Of a stretch of 64,000 bases of DNA, positions 22,254 through 34,831 are shown one piece after another; the stretch's first letter is position 1; each line of letters opens with the position of its first letter. The position numbers and the translations under genes were made by a program. The stretch is from Halocaridina rubra (Eukaryota; Arthropoda; Malacostraca; Decapoda; Atyidae), in assembly GCA_037179515.1 (NCBI GenBank), contig JAXCGZ010017034.1:120806-184805 (forward strand). The letters run 5' to 3'. Below the pieces are notes generated by a model. It did no database searches. It worked only from the letters and a program-made list of their open reading frames with translations, and was not told the origin of the DNA.

Positions 22254-23530
22254 CAGAAGTCCTCAACTTACAAACAACCGACATGTACACATCTGTAGAT
22301 ATGAACGAAGTTCAAATCATACAAATTATATGAAACAGGTTCGTTGTAAGTTCAAACTTTCCGGGCAGCGGCTCTCATGCCTAGTACAATGATCGGCTGC
22401 TAACTACAGCACGACCAGAAGTGTAGCATACACCTCAATGTCGTTAGTCTTTTCTAAGCTGATGACTCATAAAGACACTCTGAAACTCTTCAATATGTGG
22501 CAGGATTTTTGTTGTGAAATATCCAGTGAATTGTTTATCCATCATGAGTGGCAAAAAGCAATTATTGATGTTAGTGGTGTTTCATAAAAAAGACAAGTCA
22601 TCTCCAAGGAAGCAAAAATGGTGATAATAAAGAAACTCAATAGTAGTGAAAAAATGGTGAATGTAGCTCGTGCTTACAATATACATCACTCCACTGTGGG
22701 CACGATTTAAATGAACAAAGACTGAATTACAGAACATGTGAAAAGTGCCATGCCTCTGCAGTCTACTATTATTAGTAAGAGGAGGGAAAGACATAGAAGA
22801 AATTTAGAACTTCTAACTATTTGGATGGGATACCAGTGGCAGTGGCTGGTAAGACTTAGCCTTAAGGTGATTCCGGAATAGGGATTTTCTCTTTTTGAAG
22901 ACTTGAGGGTTAAGACAGGTGAAAGTGCGTAAACACCGCTAAATTTTTTCTTCTTACATATCTCACCTCATACGCTACCAATTTGAAAAGTTGATACTGT
23001 ACACTGTCATTATTACACTATTACAATTTATTGAAATAATCTATGTTTTACGGTTTATTAAAAAAATGGTGTTGTACAAGAAAAATTTATTATACATAAC
23101 TACACAACATCTCTCATAGGTTTTATTACAAGTTATTAATGTAGATTATATTTTACTACAGTACCCCTTCCATTGCCTTCCGTTTCTTATGCTGCAACCT
23201 CTTCCTCTTCCCTCTCCTATGCACACACGCCAAGGCCAATGTAAACACCACTAAACTTTACCATCTCCAATGCACCGCCTCAAATGTACAATACCAATTT
23301 AAAAGGTTGGTAATGTACTGTATTATTATTGCAATGTATTATTATTACTGTATAGCAATTTATTTATTAATTTATGTTTTAGGAAAAAAATGGTGCCTTT
23401 ACGATAAGATTTTTTTACATTTAGTATATGCATCTCCACAACATCTTAGCATCTCTCTAAGGTGATTACAGACGTACGAACAAGTTATATTCTGAACAGT
23501 GGGTTGTAAGTCAATTTGTTCGTCACTTAA
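22254..23530 (+). mobile_element. Tigger-like transposon with transposase pseudogene
   Basis: The left end CAGAAGTCCTCAACTTACAA and a right region carrying the inverted theme (GGGTTGTAAGTCAATTTGTT near 23500) resemble Tigger-type ends. Plus-strand frames from 22544 read MSGKKQ..., then, after a frameshift, EKMVNVARAYNIHHSTVGTI and ITEHVKSAMPLQSTIISKRR: the helix-turn-helix DNA-binding region of a pogo/Tigger transposase. In-frame stops follow. The DDE catalytic domain is absent; 22870-23460 is AT-rich with no coding signal. The exact right terminus is uncertain. Confidence 0.7.
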
Positions 23531-23639
23531 TATTTTGCATGTGAAGGGAGAGAGAGAGAGAGAGAGAGAGAGCTTGTGGTCCATACAGTGGAGATACTTC
23601 ATTTTTACTTGGTAATACATACCCAGAATACACTCATCC

Positions 23640-25270
23640 TAGGGTATTTACCTAATTGTGTTTACGGGAAAGATCCCAAAGCTCGTATATTCCCGTCTCC
23701 TGATCGGTTCCATTTTATACTTAGTGATACTTATCATACCTGTCCTTAAAACTATGGATTGAGATAGCATTAACTACCTCCTTGCTTAGCCAATTCCAAT
23801 TATCAACTACTCTTACACTGAAAAAGTATTTCCTTACATCCTGCAAAGAAGTTTTCTTACGAAGCTTCAAACTAAGACCTCTACTTTTAGAGCCAGCCAT
23901 ATCAAAATATCAATCCCTATCCATTCTATCATAACCATGATGGAATTTAAAGACTGTCACCATATCCCCCCTCAATCTTCTAGCTTCGAGTAATGGTAAG
24001 TCTAATTCCCTCAGCTTTTCATCATAACTGAGATTGCGTATTTCTGGCACCAGTTTCGTGGCATGTCTTTGAACTTTTTCAAGCTTAGCTATGTGCTTTT
24101 TCAAGTGTGGATTCCAAAAGGGGGCTGCATATTCGAGTTTTGGCCTCACATAGGTTACACAAATATTTCTGAACATTTCCTTGTCCATGTGCCTGAAGGC
24201 CACCCTTACATTTGATAAGAATGCATATGCTGCCCTTACTTTGCCATTTATATGTATTTCTGGAGACATATCTGCCAGTATGTTTACTCCTAGATCTCTC
24301 TCATTTTCTGTCTCTTAAAGTTGTACTCCAGCCACCGAGTAGTCAAGCTTGGGCTTTCTTGGACTTGTACCCATTCTCAATACCTTACATTTTGAAGTAT
24401 TGAATCTCATTAGCCACTTTTCTGACCACTCATGCAGACTATTTAGATCCTCCTGAAGTTCTCTACCATTGTTTTCGTTTTTTTACTTTCTTCACAATCT
24501 TTGCATCATCTGCAAACATATTCATGAATGAATTTACACACTCTGGTAGGTCATTTACATATACAAGGAACAAAATTGGCCCTAAAACTGAACCCTGTGG
24601 AACTTCACTACTAACTCTTCTCCATTCAGACACTGAGTGTCTTACTCTAACCCTCTGTTCCCTTCCTTCTAAGTAAGTTTTTATCCATTCCAAGACATTT
24701 CCACCTATTCTAGCCATTGCTTGCAGCTTCCTAATAAGTCTCACAAGTGGAACAGTGTCAAACGCTTTCTGGAAGTCTAGGAATTTGCAATCTGCCCAGC
24801 CCTCTCTTTCCTGTAAGATTCGGCTTACCTCATCATAAAATTCTAATAAGTTTGTTACTGTTGATCTACCTTCTCTGAAGCCATGTTGTCTCACTGACAA
24901 AAAGTTGAAGGATTCCAAGTGAAGAGAGATATGTTTCCTTAGTAGTTTCTCCATAACTTTGCAAACTATGCTGGTCAAGGAAACTGGTCTATACTCCAGA
25001 GCCGTATCCCTCCTTCCCTTTTTGAAGATAGGTATCACATTTGCTTGTTTCCAGCATCTTGGAATCTCCCCTGACTCTAGTGACTTTTTAAATATGATAC
25101 TTTGTGCAACTGATATTGAGTTTGCGCATTTTTTAAGTACATGATGGGATATGTCATCAGGACCTGTAGCTTAATGAACATCTAAATCCATCAGCACTTT
25201 GCATACCTCTGTGGCTGTAAGGTTGATGTTCTCTAATACTGGCCCTTGAGTTTCTATCTCTGCAATTTGA
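23640..25270 (-). mobile_element. CR1-like LINE, RT to 3' end
   Basis: Minus-strand frames cover RT (24463-25038: FLDFQKAFDTVP motif [10 protein letters not shown] motif B, FADDAKIV motif C), then the post-RT region (23910-24269: YVRPKLEYAAPFWNPHLKKH) and a C-terminus with VVDNWNWLSKEVVNA. The 3' UTR runs to about 23640. It is the same family as 9.19-10.93 kb and shows what that copy has lost. Frame breaks separate the blocks, for example 24270-24460. The endonuclease is not present. Confidence 0.85.
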
Positions 25271-26070
25271 GGGGGTGGGGTGCAAGAGTCTGGCTATATT
25301 TCTCTTAGAAGTGCTCTACAGTAGTGCTGTCAACAACACTCTCAGGAAGTTGATTCCAAGTGGAGTAGATCTTGTAAGTGAAGAACTTTTCTCATACACC
25401 AGTGTTAACCTTTTAATACCTAACGTAAGGCTTTGTTACCGGCTGAAGTTGTATTCAGATTGACTAATTTTTTGTGGTCAACATTGTCAAACCCAATCAC
25501 TATTTTACATACTTTAATGAGCTGACCTTTCACACTGTGAGTTTCTAATGAGAACGGTCCCAGAGCTTAAGGATGATCCTTGTGACTAAACCTCCAGATA
25601 GATGGGATGAGTTTTGTAGCCCTTGATTGATCTCTTCCAAGTCGATCTATGTCCTTCCTAAGTGTAGGCAACCAAAACTGCACAGCGAATTCCAAAAGCG
25701 GTCACAGTAATGAAGTATACTACATAAGAACAATCTCTTTATTCCTATAATGGAACTGCTTTTGAATGTAGCCTAATAATTTTTCAACATTCCTTTTCAT
25801 TTATATGCACTGCTTGGAAATTTCTGATCACTGCTTATTAGTACACCAAAGCCCTTTTCCAGAACAGTTGTCTTGAGAATTTTATCCAAGAATGAATAAT
25901 CTGTTCCTGGATTTGCAAAGCCAGTATGCATTACTTTGCATTTCTTGAAGGTAAACTGTAATTGCCATGTCTCAGACCATTTCCCCAGCCTACATAAGGC
26001 CTCTTGAAGTTTCTTAGTTCCTCCAGGACTGCTTGCACTGGTTTATAGTTTTATGTCATCTGCAAATTTT
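25271..26070 (-). mobile_element. CR1-like LINE, C-terminal half (split by insertion)
   Basis: Minus-strand frames give KFADDIKL (RT motif C, about 26070-26047), then RSRATKLIPSIWRFSHKD-like, SLETHSVKGQLIKVCKI and a C-terminal 'LGINFL..VV' segment near 25340. The RT upstream of motif C continues at 27739-27960, beyond an inserted LINE. Frame breaks are numerous. Confidence 0.72.
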
Positions 26071-27738
26071 TTCAGTCAGGTTCGAGCTCCAGTAGCGGTC
26101 AGACATCCTCCTCTCCTCTCCTGCCCTCCCAGCAGCTAGAAGTCGACTTCTGCCAGATTGACTGGATTTCCTCCTCTACTCCTTTCCCTAGTTGGAAAGT
26201 TAATAACGATAGGAAGATGTTCCCATTTCCATTGTTTTTCTCTCTCTCTTGAAGGAGTAATATCAGAATAGTGGGATGTTTCATAAATCGAAACTGACGC
26301 ATTTTACCAGTTTTTTGTTTTTTCTCTTTTGCGAGAGTTGAAAAAGACAATGCAGGTTTAGCAATTTATGTTAAACCTGCTTGTCCTTAAAAACACATAG
26401 AAAGACAAAATTCAGAGTTGGAGCAGGCCAAACTCCCATATCTTCGACACTGACGGCTCAGTCAATCAAGAAACTGGCGCCTCAGCGGCTGCCTTCACTA
26501 CCGAAGACCAAGTCCAATCCTGGAGGCTCTCAAACTCCTGCTCCTCGCTCCAAACTGGGCTGGTTGCCACAGCCAATGCCCATAGTTTCTTCTCCCAGCA
26601 AGAAACTGACCATGTCCTTTTTCTCTCCAACTCTAAAGGCACTCTACAGGCCATCAAGAAGCCACTCCTCTAAGATTATGTGAGAATTATTACCAGCATT
26701 CTTCACCTTTACCACAGAGCAGTCAGCATTGGAAAAGCCGTCACTCTTGCTTGGATTCCCAGCCATGTCGGAACCAAGGAAATGAAGAAGCCGACCAAGC
26801 TGCCTAACAAGCCTCTCTCTGAACAGAGATTCAAATATCCCTGCCTCCTGGGACTCTCCAGATCAAAACCAAAACTTCCAGGTCACTCCTTAACCTTTTA
26901 CTAGCCAGACACAACTTGTGCACTGACACTGGTTCTTCCTCCAGCTGGTGGTACAAAGCCATCAACAAGCTCCAGCGCAGCACCCTGCCCAAGAGCCTCT
27001 GCCGAAGCACAGCAGTCAACCTGCACCATCTGAGACTTGGTTATAAGTGCACCTGGCAAATAGTGGAAGATGTCGTTAAGGAGAGCACCTTCTGAAATCT
27101 TTTCTGAAATTCGACAGAAGACTAGTGCCCCGGTAACACCTAGCATGGATCCCAATGCCCTTCATGTTGCTAGCTCCATAATTAGAATAGCAACAATGAA
27201 CTTCATGGACAGCCTACTGAATATCATCAATCAGTAACCTCCTCCTAAATAACCAGGCAACAACTCATACTCTTTATCAAGACATGAGCTCAAGAGGTTG
27301 ACAACCAGTTCCTCAACCTCTCCAGCATGAGCCCAACACACGAAGGTGTGGTTCCAAAAGGAAGGCCTTGTCCTTGCTGATCATCAGCAATACCCCTTCT
27401 TTTTATTAATTTTTCTCTTCCGTACTTTGTTCATCCATTTATTTTTCATCTCTATATATTTTCATAAATTTGTTTTTGTCTAGTTTCTCTTTCCCCTCCT
27501 TCCTGGTGGTCCTCTAGGGGTTAAAAGTGTGCATGCAGCACCCTCACCTCTCATTTCTTCACCCCTATTCTATCTCGACTTTCCCCTTCCTCTCTACAAG
27601 GCACCTCAAATATTGAAGGAGACTATTAAATCTGAGCAGAACACCTCTGTCCCCTCTTATCTTTACAGATGTATTCCGAATCCAGACGATCCTAGCTGTG
27701 GGCCCACCAAGGCATCAGGGGTGGATATCGATAACGAA
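26071..27738 (+). mobile_element. I/Jockey-group LINE fragment inserted in another LINE
   Basis: It is bounded by a perfect 11-bp direct repeat, CTGCAAATTTT (26060-26070 and 27739-27749), the expected target-site duplication. Plus-strand frames show an RNase H domain: IFDTDGSVNQETGASAAAF from about 26447, then WIPSHVGT (about 26750), followed by LPKSLCRSTAVNLHHLRLGY (about 26990). A roughly 500-bp non-coding 3' part ends in GATATCGATAACGAA without a long poly-A. The 5' part (26071-26380) holds no recognised domain. In-frame stops make it a pseudogene. Confidence 0.8.
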
Positions 27739-27960
27739 CTGCAAATTTTGAGGTCACAATCAGTAGATCAAGACCTATGTCAGTGACATAGATGATGAAC
27801 AAAACTGGACCAAAGGACTGGTCCTTGTGGAATTCAAGAAGTGACTTAGGCCCAGTCAGAAGAGGCTCCATTTATGACTAATCGTTGCTTTCTACTTTTC
27901 AATCCAGACTGTAATTTCACTGTTGATACCCAGTTCACCACCTTTGACAGTAGTAGGTTG
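27739..27960 (-). mobile_element. CR1-like LINE, RT part upstream of the insertion
   Basis: Minus-strand reading gives QSFGPVLFIIYVTDIG, the segment just before RT motif C, running into the 11-bp duplicated target. Together with 25271-26070 it is one LINE copy split by the insertion at 26071-27738. Confidence 0.7.
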
Positions 27961-28210
27961 GTTCATGGCACATGCAGCATATTGCACTACTACAACTGAA
28001 GGTAACTTGGTCTTAACTAGGACTGGACAAAGCAGCTCCATATTAAGGCTTCCTTTAGTCACAATTCTTTCCCTGTGCCTACATCTACAATGAATATTTG
28101 TTACACATCTCTAGTTCATTACATATGACAAGTCACAACACTCCCCAATCTCTGTTCCTCTTTGAATTCTTTCTTACAGCTCCAATATAATTATGCAAAT
28201 TTCACAACTT
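27961..28210 (+). repeat. Degraded relative of the GTGTCAC-tailed repeat
   Basis: The start (GTAGGTTGGTTCATGGCAC) matches 18810 (GTAGGTTGGCTCATGGCAC). Further in, ATGAATATTTGTTACACATC and the CTCTGTTCCTCTTTGAATTCT segment follow the repeat seen at 18.84-18.94 kb. It is older than the other copies and lacks the tail. Confidence 0.5.
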
Positions 28211-28379
28211 ATGGCTCTCAATACCTGGCTCTGAGGAGTGCCAAGAATTTCTAAGGCTCTTGTTGACTTCTCTATTGGCGTTAGGGTAGACATGCTTTGT
28301 GGTAGTTAATGTTCTGCCCATAACTTGCACGTGATGATAAGCATAGCTTTCTTTTTGATTTCCCAAGGGATAACTACTG

Positions 28380-28860
28380 CTCTTGGACCCGCAACCCTGA
28401 TCAGGTAGCCCTAAAAGTTGCCAAGATCATAACCTTGGTAATGGAGGCATTCATCCCCTCCTCTGTCAAATCTTTTACTCCTCCTAATCCTTGGTTTGTC
28501 CATGCCTGCTCAATGGCTATTCAGGCCAAGGATTGGGCTGTTTGTTGCACTGTGTCATTCCTTTCAAAGCACTCTGCTTTTATTACAGCTAGGAATTGCT
28601 GCACTGCTCAGATTTGAAGGTCTAAAGTTTCATTTTTAAGAAGGAAAATTGGTGACCTTAACTCCTCTCCCACTGATAAATATTTTTGGCCCTTAGCAAA
28701 AACATCTCCAAAAACTTCTGTAACTCAAAGCTTTCCCCCTTCTCATTTGTCCTGATGGTTCTATAGTTTTTTCTCTCACTGACATAGCCACTCTCTTTGG
28801 CTCTCATTTTTCTGCCAACTGTTCTATAAGCAATTCTAGCGCACCTGTTCCTCGTACTTT
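28380..28860 (+). mobile_element. LINE ORF2 linker fragment (between endonuclease and RT)
   Basis: Frames read NPWFVHACSMAIQAKDWAV, then FLRRKIGDLNSSPTDKYFWPLAK and a segment ending near NSSAPVP. This order, with the 'SSPTDKYFW' motif, is that of the linker before the RT in L2/CR1-like LINEs of the type at 55.3-57.1 kb. The RT itself is absent. Confidence 0.55.
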
Positions 28861-29200
28861 ACTGTTATAAGATAAGAATCACTGTACAAAGTTAGGACAG
28901 GGGTATTGGTCGCACAGACATTTACAGACGTTTTAGACTCCGTCTCTTCCCTAGCACTTAAAAGCTTGCTTAAGTGGAGAGGACTTTCATTAGTTAGAAG
29001 TCAGTTATCAGTTACTAAAGAACAAAATCTAAATTACAGAAGGCATTGGAGCCTAACAAGATTCCTGTACCTTTGCTGATAAATAGATTGATATCTGCCC
29101 TCGTTTGACTTTTCTCAGTCATTCTAATTCCAGGTAGATGTAAAATATGTTTCATATGATGGAGGTAGCAAAATAATCCACGTTTGCAACATCGAGAAGA
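28861..29200. other. Nothing recognised
   Basis: No frame, repeat or signal that I can support. Confidence 0.3.
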
Positions 29201-30480
29201 CAGTCATTTTGCATGTCAAAGGAAACGCAAGCATCAAGGAAGAATATGTCGGGAATAGAAGACTACAAATCATCTCTAGTGGCAATGCCAAATGAAGAAA
29301 AAGTTCACAGAATCCTCAAGTTGGAAGAGGCAATACGAAATATTAAAAGTAAGTGCAGAGGCATCATGACCATGATGTATGAGAGCGGTTGGAGGTGATG
29401 TCTACAGAGATGAAACTGAAGCCGATGTCGAGGATGACTTTTCAGAAGTAAAGGAGGTCACAATGGGCGAGAAAACAGCGGAAATCCATCCACGCTTAGA
29501 TATTAGTCCTGAAGAACAGTTTATTATGCTGGAGGAAAACTCGACTTGAGGGTACAACAAGGGAGAACTAGAAATAAAAGAGGAATCACAGAATTGTGCA
29601 TCCTGCCCTCATGAAGCCCATCAAGAAAGCACCCCTAATTAAAGACTGACAGATATACTTTGACAGCAACACCATAAAAGACCTTGAACAGCCCGCCTGC
29701 CATGTTTTCTGCGAGGAAATTACTCAAACAGTTATTGGTAAAAATGAGAAGCATGGAATGGGCGGATGAGTATCAAATATATGAAGTGGTGCAGAGGTGC
29801 ACATGGATAGTGTCAGACAAAAAGGGGGAAAATGAGTGGTCAATAATAACAAATCAGGAAGAGTTCAAGGAAAGAATAATGAAGTTTTTCACAGTGAACC
29901 AGTCACATGAGACATTAATAAAAAAAATAAAAAGCTGTACCAGAAGACGCAGGGAACATTTAACTTGCTATGTGAGGAAGATACACTGTAGCACTGCGAG
30001 AGGGCTCTGCAAAACAAAATTCCAGTGAGCTGTCATTTTTGCTGAACTGCAATGATACAATCCCGGAGATAGTCAAACATCTAGTACTGGTAAGAGAGTC
30101 ATTCTGTATAAGGCCTTTCAGAGTAAGAAATAGAGAAAGAGAAATTACAAGATGCAATGGGGAGACTTGTAGTGGTGATGGTAAGCATGGAGGAACAGAA
30201 ACTAGAGGCATAGAAGAGGAGAGATGTGGAAATAACCACGGCTTGGGGCAAACCATGCAAAGATGTGTGAAAACATAGCACCCAAATAAACTGTTTCAAC
30301 AGCTTGGGGTCTGGACATGTAGCCCTGATCCACCCCACTAGGAAACCCCACAAGCTTCCTCTGCAAAAAAAAAAAAATGGAGAGAAGAACAAAGACCCCA
30401 GCAGGAAGATATTCCCCCTCCAGCCCCCTAAGTCATAACAACACAGAGGCAACATTTCAACAGAGTTCACTGCTTATAAT
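29201..30480 (+). pseudogene. Uncharacterised coding-like relic, possibly a retroelement ORF1
   Basis: Broken plus-strand frames (29213-29398 and 29684-30028) are rich in Lys, Glu and Arg: SGIEDYKSSLVAMPNEEKVH, then YQIYEVVQRCTWIVSDKKGE and KSCTRRRREHLTCYVRKIH. The second block is repeated at 30839-31148. It is followed on the same strand by LINE RT at 31.2 kb, so it may be the first ORF of that element. This is inference; I recognise no domain. A poly-A run (30366-30378) lies in the distal part. Confidence 0.35.
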
Positions 30481-31148
30481 CACTGTCTGGTGAGTAATGG
30501 GGTATTATTAGTAGAAACTGAAGTCGAACGACACCGACATTTTGCTTTGCTGGTCACAGTTCTGCTGAGGTGTTAACTGATAAAAGTGTAATCACTACTG
30601 TAAGTAACGATACCCATAACTTTGTCAAACTTAAAGAGATGGTAACAAGTGATTGCTTTTGAGGGGTATCTGAGTGAATTTAGATGTGTAACCTAGATTT
30701 AGTATTGAGCAGGAAAAAGTAATTACTGGGTTTGAAGACATGGTAAAAAAGGGAGTCAATACAGTCACTAATCAGAGGAGAAGTGCAATGATGGTAAACG
30801 ATAAGGATGTAGCTGCTTGCTCTGCCAATGCTTCAGTGTATCAAATATATGAATTGGTGCAGAGGTGCACATGGATAGTGTCAGACACAAAGGGGGAAAA
30901 TGAGTGGTCAATAATGACAAATCATGAAGAGTTCAAGGAAAGAATAATGAAGTTTTTCACAGTGCACCAGTCACATGAGACATTAATAAAAAAAATAAAA
31001 AGCTGTACCAGAAGACGCAGGGAACATTTAAGTTGCTATGCGAGGAAGATACACTATAGCACTGCGAGAGGGATTTGCAAAACAAAATTCCAGTGAGCTG
31101 TCATTTTTGCTGAACTGCAATGATACAATCCCAGATATAGTCAAACAT
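29771..31148 (+). repeat. 310-bp direct duplication (two copies, 1068 bp apart)
   Basis: Positions 29771-30080 and 30839-31148 are nearly identical, with only about ten differences by eye. The repeated piece contains the second half of the ORF1-like frame and about 60 bp beyond its stop. Flanks differ on both sides, so it is a segmental copy or two elements sharing one segment. Confidence 0.85.
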
Positions 31149-31199
31149 TCTTTTGAATAATGAAAAGAGTAGTTATATCATTACTTATCAAGAAGAAAC

Positions 31200-32360
31200 A
31201 ATCGAAAGTGATATTGCATCCATGTAATTTATATTGCAATTTATATTCAGTAAAATAATAAAATCACTGCTGAGGGAGGAAATCATATTACATATTCAAA
31301 AATATAAACTATTCAGCAACAGGCAGTTTAGATTTATATCAAGAGATCTACTGTGCTTCGTTAAGTCAGGTCTTAGATAAATGGACAGAAGCAATTAACG
31401 AGGGACAGGCAATTGATGTAATATACTGGGACTTAATGAAGGCCTTCGATTGAGTACCTCATAAGAAACTTAGAAGGTAAACAGCTACAGGATTAAGGGA
31501 ACAATTTATCAGCAAAGGTACAGGAATCTTGTTAGGCTCCAATGCCTGACAGGAAGGCAAGAGAGAGTTATGGTAAATGGAGTAGTATCTAAATGGAGAG
31601 AACTTACGAGTGGTGTCCCACAAGGTTCAGTGCTTGGTCCACTACTCTTTGTAATTAAACATGACAGTGAAGTATACCTTTATGCTGATGACACAAAGTT
31701 GTTCAGAAATATTGGTGAGAGATAAGACTACAGGAGTTACAAGAAGACATAGATGAAGTAAGAAGTTGCTCAGAGAGATGGATGATTATTTCCACCCAGA
31801 TAAAAGCAAGTCCATGAGAGAGGGGAGATCTAATAATGAAGATCATTTCCATATTTTGTTTAATGCCATTACTAAGACCTGTGCAAAAAAGGATATAGGA
31901 TTGTGGATGACAAATTAACATTGTCACACCACCTAGCAGATAATATTAATAAAACATACAAGATTAGGCTAACCTTTATACAGATACAGAAATTTTCAAG
32001 GCACTATATATGACAATAGTAAGACCACATCTTGAATATGCAAAGCATGTATGGTGTCCATACTTATTAAAGAATGTAGAAGCTCTTGAAAATGTACAGC
32101 ATCGAGCTCCAAAGCTGGTGCCTCAATAGAAAAACCTCTTCTATGAAGGAAGAGATTGCAAAAGCTGAACCTGCCTAGACTGATCTACAGAAGATATCGT
32201 GGTGATCAAATAGAAGCATACAAGATTATCATCGACAGGTATGCTGATAAACATACAAAGGGACTCTTCCAAACGAAAGAGGAAGACAACATGCATGTAA
32301 TACAAAGAAAATCTTTTAAGAGAAGGGTATGACACAGCAATTTGCTCAACGTCAACAGGC
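31200..32360 (+). mobile_element. CR1-like LINE, reverse transcriptase relic
   Basis: Plus-strand frames give VLDKWTEAINEGQAIDVIYW followed by DLMKAFD (motif A, about 31430), [14 protein letters not shown] (motif B, about 31615), YADDTKLF (motif C, about 31680), then SHHLADNINKTYKI and a post-RT segment. Frameshifts and stops are frequent. The RT motifs differ from the 'FADD' families nearby, so this is a separate lineage. The 3' end is not clear. Confidence 0.75.
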
Positions 32361-32510
32361 TCAGTATAGATGCCCTATTAGTTATTTACAAAACTTTTAA
32401 CCTTGATTTCGCTTCTTCTCTTGTACTGAGAAACCTCACTTTTTATGGTTTGTAAAATTATGATAATTTGCAATTCATATTATTTCCAATATCATATCTT
32501 TGAAAATAGC

Positions 32511-32514
32511 TATA

Positions 32515-32607
<93 letters not shown>
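32511..32607. repeat. (TA)n microsatellite
   Basis: A nearly pure TA run with one break at 32520. No transposon terminus is recognised at either edge. Confidence 0.95.
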
Positions 32608-32608
<1 letters not shown>

Positions 32609-34269
32609 TTTAATATTCTTGTACATAAAGAAAAGAAAAAATACGCATTGTCACAATGCATGTCTCCCTCTTCTTCCTCTTTTCTCTGTTTTCTCTCTCA
32701 TGTAGTGCTGATGCATCTTTAAAATTTTCTTATTATACAATTGCTCTTGCTGATAATATCTCAGGTTATAAATTTGATCTTGCTGATATGTCATTAGCTT
32801 TTCTATATACATTTCAGTAGCTTCTTTAATATGTGAATATTAAAAATTCACTTTTTCCTAAAATTATAAAGAACTACGCCCACAGATTGCGAATACCAGA
32901 AGTCCATTCTTCCATAATTTATTTTCTCATTTCCTTTGTTTGCACCCTCTTGTTGCACCTAAATTACTGTCTCTCCCTTGCATCTCTGCCATATTTGCCT
33001 GCCAGAGACCATCATTATAGTAAACCCTCGAAATAAAACAGACGAGAACACTGCTCGTCGTCAACCTTACAGATTCGCCCAGGTCGAAGCTCACCCAGAC
33101 AAGCGCAAAATCGGGGAATTAGCAACCACCCAACTAAGAGGCAACATCTTGTCTCGTCAGTAATGTTTACTCCAAGCTATCACAAAGAGGCTAAGTAATA
33201 TTTAGGAGTGTCTTCGAAGGAATTCATCTGATATAAAAGTTGAGAGACAGTGTATGGTAAAGCTCGTTGGCAAAGCAAACTGGGAATTCAAGAGAGTTTA
33301 CGTTTAAGGTTACAGGTTAAATCCTGAAGTAATTTTGCTCAGTTCCATTTCCATACAAATGACCTTTTGATGATTATCTAACTGGAATCTCGTTTGCCAA
33401 ATTTAATTCCTTGACACAGAAATAACCGCGGATAGACACTGATAAGAAAAATCTTTCACTGCGAGAGTCCAGGTACAAATTTTGCCCTCAGAGGATTGCT
33501 TTTTGCCACGTGAAAAATCAATCACTTCTCCAAATTAATTTTAATTTCGTTTCACCCTTTGCTATTATTGTAAATAAAGTGCTTTATGCCAATACTTGTA
33601 AATAAAGTGTTTTAAGCTATAAGTTGCAAATAATTAATAATTTGTTTTTGCCCTTTTGGCAGCATAAACGTTCCTGTCAATCGGAATTAAATTATTACAT
33701 ATCTATCCTCTAGATTCTTTATTTATTGTGGATAAAGTGTTTTATGCTAATGCTTGCAAATAATTAATAATTTGTGTATACCCTTATGGTAGAGCAAATA
33801 TTTCTTGTTAACTATGATTAAATGGATATATTTTCACCCCGTAGATTTATATTTGAAGCCTAATATTTGTGTTCTCATGCCTTCAGTTTTCCCATTATGA
33901 ACGGTGTGTCGTTTCTGTTTCTGCAATTGCAATGTCCTCCATTCTACTCTGCCTATGTGACAGAGGTGATCTTCTTCGAGTTGAGGCCCAAGTCTTGGCA
34001 TCCGTCTGTGGTGCCGGGAATCGAAATCATGCTCCCCACCTCCTGAACTTGAGGCTGCATTCCATAAAATTAAATCTTATAATTTTGTTTATGCTTTCCA
34101 AAATTAATTAAACTTTATAATTTTGTTTATGCCTTCCAAAATTAAAAGAAAGTTGAATTCTGAGTTTCATTAACTGAGTAGTGGCATTCGGGGGGTGCAA
34201 GTAAAGACATTAGTCTCTTGGATGTCTGTGAACTCCTAAACGAGTTCAGAAACTGAGTCCCCTTAGTAA
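32608..34269. other. Non-coding stretch with a partial tandem duplication
   Basis: A block with GTAAATAAAGTGTTTTA... and TTGCAAATAATTAATAATTTG occurs twice (about 33565-33650 and 33725-33775). A 45-bp unit (TTATAATTTTGTTTATGC.TTCC) is repeated at about 34078 and 34112. A short region with GTGCCGGGAATCGAA (34012-34026) recalls an inverted tRNA-like box B but has no partner. No gene is supported. Confidence 0.4.
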
Positions 34270-34560
34270 AAAAAAACTTCCCATCTCACAAAGGGCAAGG
34301 CTCAATCTGAGAAAGAACTCTTTCCAGCACAGAATAGTGAATAATTGGAATGCATTACGAGAGTGGACAGTGGCAGAAACAGTAGAAAAATTAGAATCTT
34401 GCTTGGAAATAGCATGGAGGGGTCAAGAGCAGAAACTCAAGTACAAGGCAAATACAACAAGCACACGCATCCGCTGTCATAGCAGTGATGATGCTGTTGA
34501 TCTGGAGTCACAGACAGAGGCCTCTTCCAGAAGCTCATCTGTGAGTATCTGTTAGTATCT
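34270..34560 (+). mobile_element. LINE ORF2 C-terminus relic
   Basis: A frame from about 34300 reads NLRKNSFQHRIVNNWNALRE, then WTVAETVEKLESCLEIAWRG, the 'R.VN.WN.L....V.A.....SFK..L' ending of CR1-like LINE proteins in degraded form. A Ser/Thr-rich stretch follows. Confidence 0.5.
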
Positions 34561-34831
34561 ATTACTTCTTTGGTAATGCCAAGAGGACGGTCTTTACTTG
34601 CAGAAATCATGGGTAAAGACAATGATTATTTTTCTTATAATTTATGGATAACATCAGATGGATTACAGAAGTTAAAGCTCATGTGCATCAATCTATCTCT
34701 GAATTCAAAGAAATAAGTCAGAGCTAGTGTTAACATAAATTGGATTGTATAGGACAGGGAGAGTATAACAAACTTGCAGGCATTAGCAAGGAGGTTGGGT
34801 GTTACTGAACATTTTGTTTTCATGACTGACA

